A DNA stretch of 64,000 nt from an uncultured Pelagibacteraceae bacterium (GTDB lineage: Bacteria > Pseudomonadota > Alphaproteobacteria > Pelagibacterales > Pelagibacteraceae), in assembly GCA_902601315.1 (NCBI GenBank), contig CACKMS010000003.1, forward strand, positions 62,001 to 126,000, given 5' to 3'. The notes beneath the pieces were generated by a model. The model searched no databases, was not told where the DNA came from, and saw only the letters and a program-made list of their open reading frames with translations. This document shows, in pieces, positions 62,801 to 64,000 of the stretch. How positions within the stretch are numbered: the stretch's first letter is position 1; every line of letters begins with the position of its first letter. The position numbers were made by a program, and so were the translations under genes.

Positions 62801-64000
62801 AGCAGATATATATAATTCCGCACTTGTAGTTGTTGGTCCACCGAACGCATCTATATCAACGCAAAGCAAATTGACCGAATCATACTTCAGAGCTCGAAAT
62901 AATTATGAGCAATTTACAAATACAAATAAAAATAGGACAGAAGTTGTTTATGGTGCTGCAAACAATGGAATACTGCATGCATTTAAAAGTAGTGATGGTT
63001 CAGAATTGTGGGGCTTTATACCTCCACCAATTGTATCAAAACTTCCCTCGATAATAGATCCAAGTTTAAACATAGCAGGTCAAGGGGGTACCATTCCAAG
63101 GTTTTTGTTAGATGGTTCTCCTGTTGTTCATGACACTTATTTCAATCATCCAACAAAATCTACTGGGTGGTATACTTTATTAATGATACCTTATGGTAGA
63201 GGGGGTGCTGGATTTTCTATGATTGATATAACAAATGTAAATCAACCTAATCATATATATTCAATTTTAAATGATCATGATGGTCAGCAAATTCTTAGAG
63301 TTGATCACACTGGAACAGTATTCAAATATTCTTATCGATCATCAAGATTTAATCAAAGAGATTTTGTAGAGGCTCAAGCTGCTGACCAAACTTTAAATAT
63401 AATAACAAACAAAGTTTGGAATATATCAGGGCGTGTTATCAATTCGGCAGATGTAATTGTTACAATAAATGGACGAGATAAAACAACTTCAACTAGCTTT
63501 GCAGATAATGGTTCTGGAGGAACAAGAGTTACATTTGCTAATAATATTACTTATAACCCAACTACAGCTGGCGCTAGCTCAGATATAGTTTCAATAGTAG
63601 AAATAGATGCTCTTACAACCGGTCTAGAGTATGATTATAGATTTCTAGGAGAGACATGGGCATCTCCTAGAGTTTTTAGGATGCCATCTGGACCTGGTGA
63701 TAACAATGTTATAGATGATACATATGCAGCTGTTTTACCAGGCGGTTATGGTAACCAAGAAGCAGGTATAGGATCCAATGTATACATTATAGAATGGACA
63801 ACTGGAAAAATTTTAAAGGAAATAAAAATTGCTGATAAAGATAATAATATCGTAAACTCTATACCAGCCACTCCAGTTGTAATAACATCGGATGCAGTAC
63901 AAGGAGACTTCAGCGGTGCATTAGTTTACGTGAATGATTTAGAGGGCAAGATTACAAAAATAAATTTAACAAACTTAAGTGGAAGTTTTGCTTTAAATAC
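59892..64000 (+). CDS. Second PilY1-like protein (VWA + beta-propeller), 3' end beyond the window
   Basis: Own reading from ATG 59892: MFKVIYFIVLSIFFTNSTFAKPLPPGTGSTLPANILFMVDGSQSMSN; later LILIGDGEFKDNPGQ, VVYGAANNGILHAFKSSDGSELWGFIPPPIVSK, LPGGYGNQEAGIGSN. Absent from the ORF track because it has no stop in the window. Confidence 0.88.
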   Translation, partial: MFKVIYFIVLSIFFTNSTFAKPLPPGTGSTLPANILFMVDGSQSMSNAANGNKTTEMRPPTEVVHIFPSKKITNITKSNPAVVTASSHGYSNGDEVWISHVVGNTDPPNNNLISLETLVNNKKFTIANVTTNTFELQSVDSSAYAEYDSGGAVATASVGNHIVSSIDVGGYYHWDADNSTRISIPTVFAGQSGRIHARKELAYPVNMEYHAASKRIYTLSDHRGRKNFGKQSGIDCRAGGFTIAAIDTTINDGEHKNDRGQSNKKNHKSFTYLNVFHAGGGGKVKGFFDCASGWQDYWKPGTGNNAPGNEGMVMLGSTAISIHNNKLYIITGEIPGLNQDIGGMYVVDLANADQYGFSSEQRVCTNSLPHYKYYNEAIDVVTENIGGTNKTFIYSKDNTKHLTTNDAGLPKIWKAEIGSNGCIVDGTSKKIVTTDRCGLGQGNSIVAKDKKIYTTGFYNHQVCMYQSNYSSTGATTAATHLKTVGENDALTANSSSDPNLYLHHPMGIDFGAPGTADKDTLFVVSKSRLEIAMLNDDLSYKSHFGDSGVSLLTGAQEAIKNVLSDSATLQQANFGVMFWNTNDGNYNGFARGSDGNFDHSKSYVSGTKLCADHQVCMNVGINPKGAEQIKNYFNEDRLELQFQTKTTGLRKVLSRYFNTSLTVGQIPQSAYNETFKNCQTTALILIGDGEFKDNPGQFRDTKALIKQLYDDKGIITYSVGYGAEIAGKPQTHEHVKQFIEFAEAGGTHDDAAGKVGYYAALRPADLKTVTDQIVQSIISKKVVFSAPNISSEIEEAGELYQAKFQNRTGQEWFGTIIKTKLVNGEASTTNQVWDANEEMKNPNRRNIWTALPVAGQQDINNFRADDATNLNLIKNLFNTGSYPIVDYHRQTQSTSSFPGSTRCSITEHGSDKGTLDGYVGDEDKGLINFIRGEDYFDYDGDCNLTENRQRPVYKEDGTIDQSAGQIDSYLADIYNSALVVVGPPNASISTQSKLTESYFRARNNYEQFTNTNKNRTEVVYGAANNGILHAFKSSDGSELWGFIPPPIVSKLPSIIDPSLNIAGQGGTIPRFLLDGSPVVHDTYFNHPTKSTGWYTLLMIPYGRGGAGFSMIDITNVNQPNHIYSILNDHDGQQILRVDHTGTVFKYSYRSSRFNQRDFVEAQAADQTLNIITNKVWNISGRVINSADVIVTINGRDKTTSTSFADNGSGGTRVTFANNITYNPTTAGASSDIVSIVEIDALTTGLEYDYRFLGETWASPRVFRMPSGPGDNNVIDDTYAAVLPGGYGNQEAGIGSNVYIIEWTTGKILKEIKIADKDNNIVNSIPATPVVITSDAVQGDFSGALVYVNDLEGKITKINLTNLSGSFALN

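Overview
AT-rich alphaproteobacterial chromosome segment. Gene content and style strongly suggest SAR11/Pelagibacterales, but this is inferred from sequence only. Left half (about 1-26 kb) is mostly core housekeeping: sppA fragment, glyQS, ppdK, nadC/nadA, tRNA-Leu(GAG), a circularly permuted two-piece tmRNA (ssrA, minus strand, tag ANESYALAA), thyX, mrp/apbC, hflKC, DUF2065, degP-like protease, miaA, ilvBHC, leuA, mreBCD-mrdA-rodA. Right half (about 26-64 kb) is an accessory-like type IV pilus (T4P) region: pilD, two large PilY1-like proteins, pilX/W/V/FimT-like minor pilins, pilT, a pilM-pilN fusion, pilO, pilP, pilQ, pilB, pilC and twin major pilins. Embedded in it is a partner-switching signalling set: one STAS anti-anti-sigma-like protein, one RsbW-like kinase, one GAF-SpoIIE phosphatase and two tandem proteins in which a complete Amt ammonium-transporter domain is fused to a SpoIIE/PP2C phosphatase domain. 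The best candidate for an undescribed system is this T4P-linked, Amt-PP2C-driven putative ammonium-sensing partner switch. A shared TTGACCCA-type intergenic motif in front of three pilus/partner-switch operons supports a common regulon. Secondary findings: an apparent degenerate ssrA copy beside tRNA-Leu sharing a 27-bp perfect repeat with the true ssrA, and a phage-tail-like FCCH domain inserted in the second PilY1. No CRISPR array, transposase or integrase was seen.
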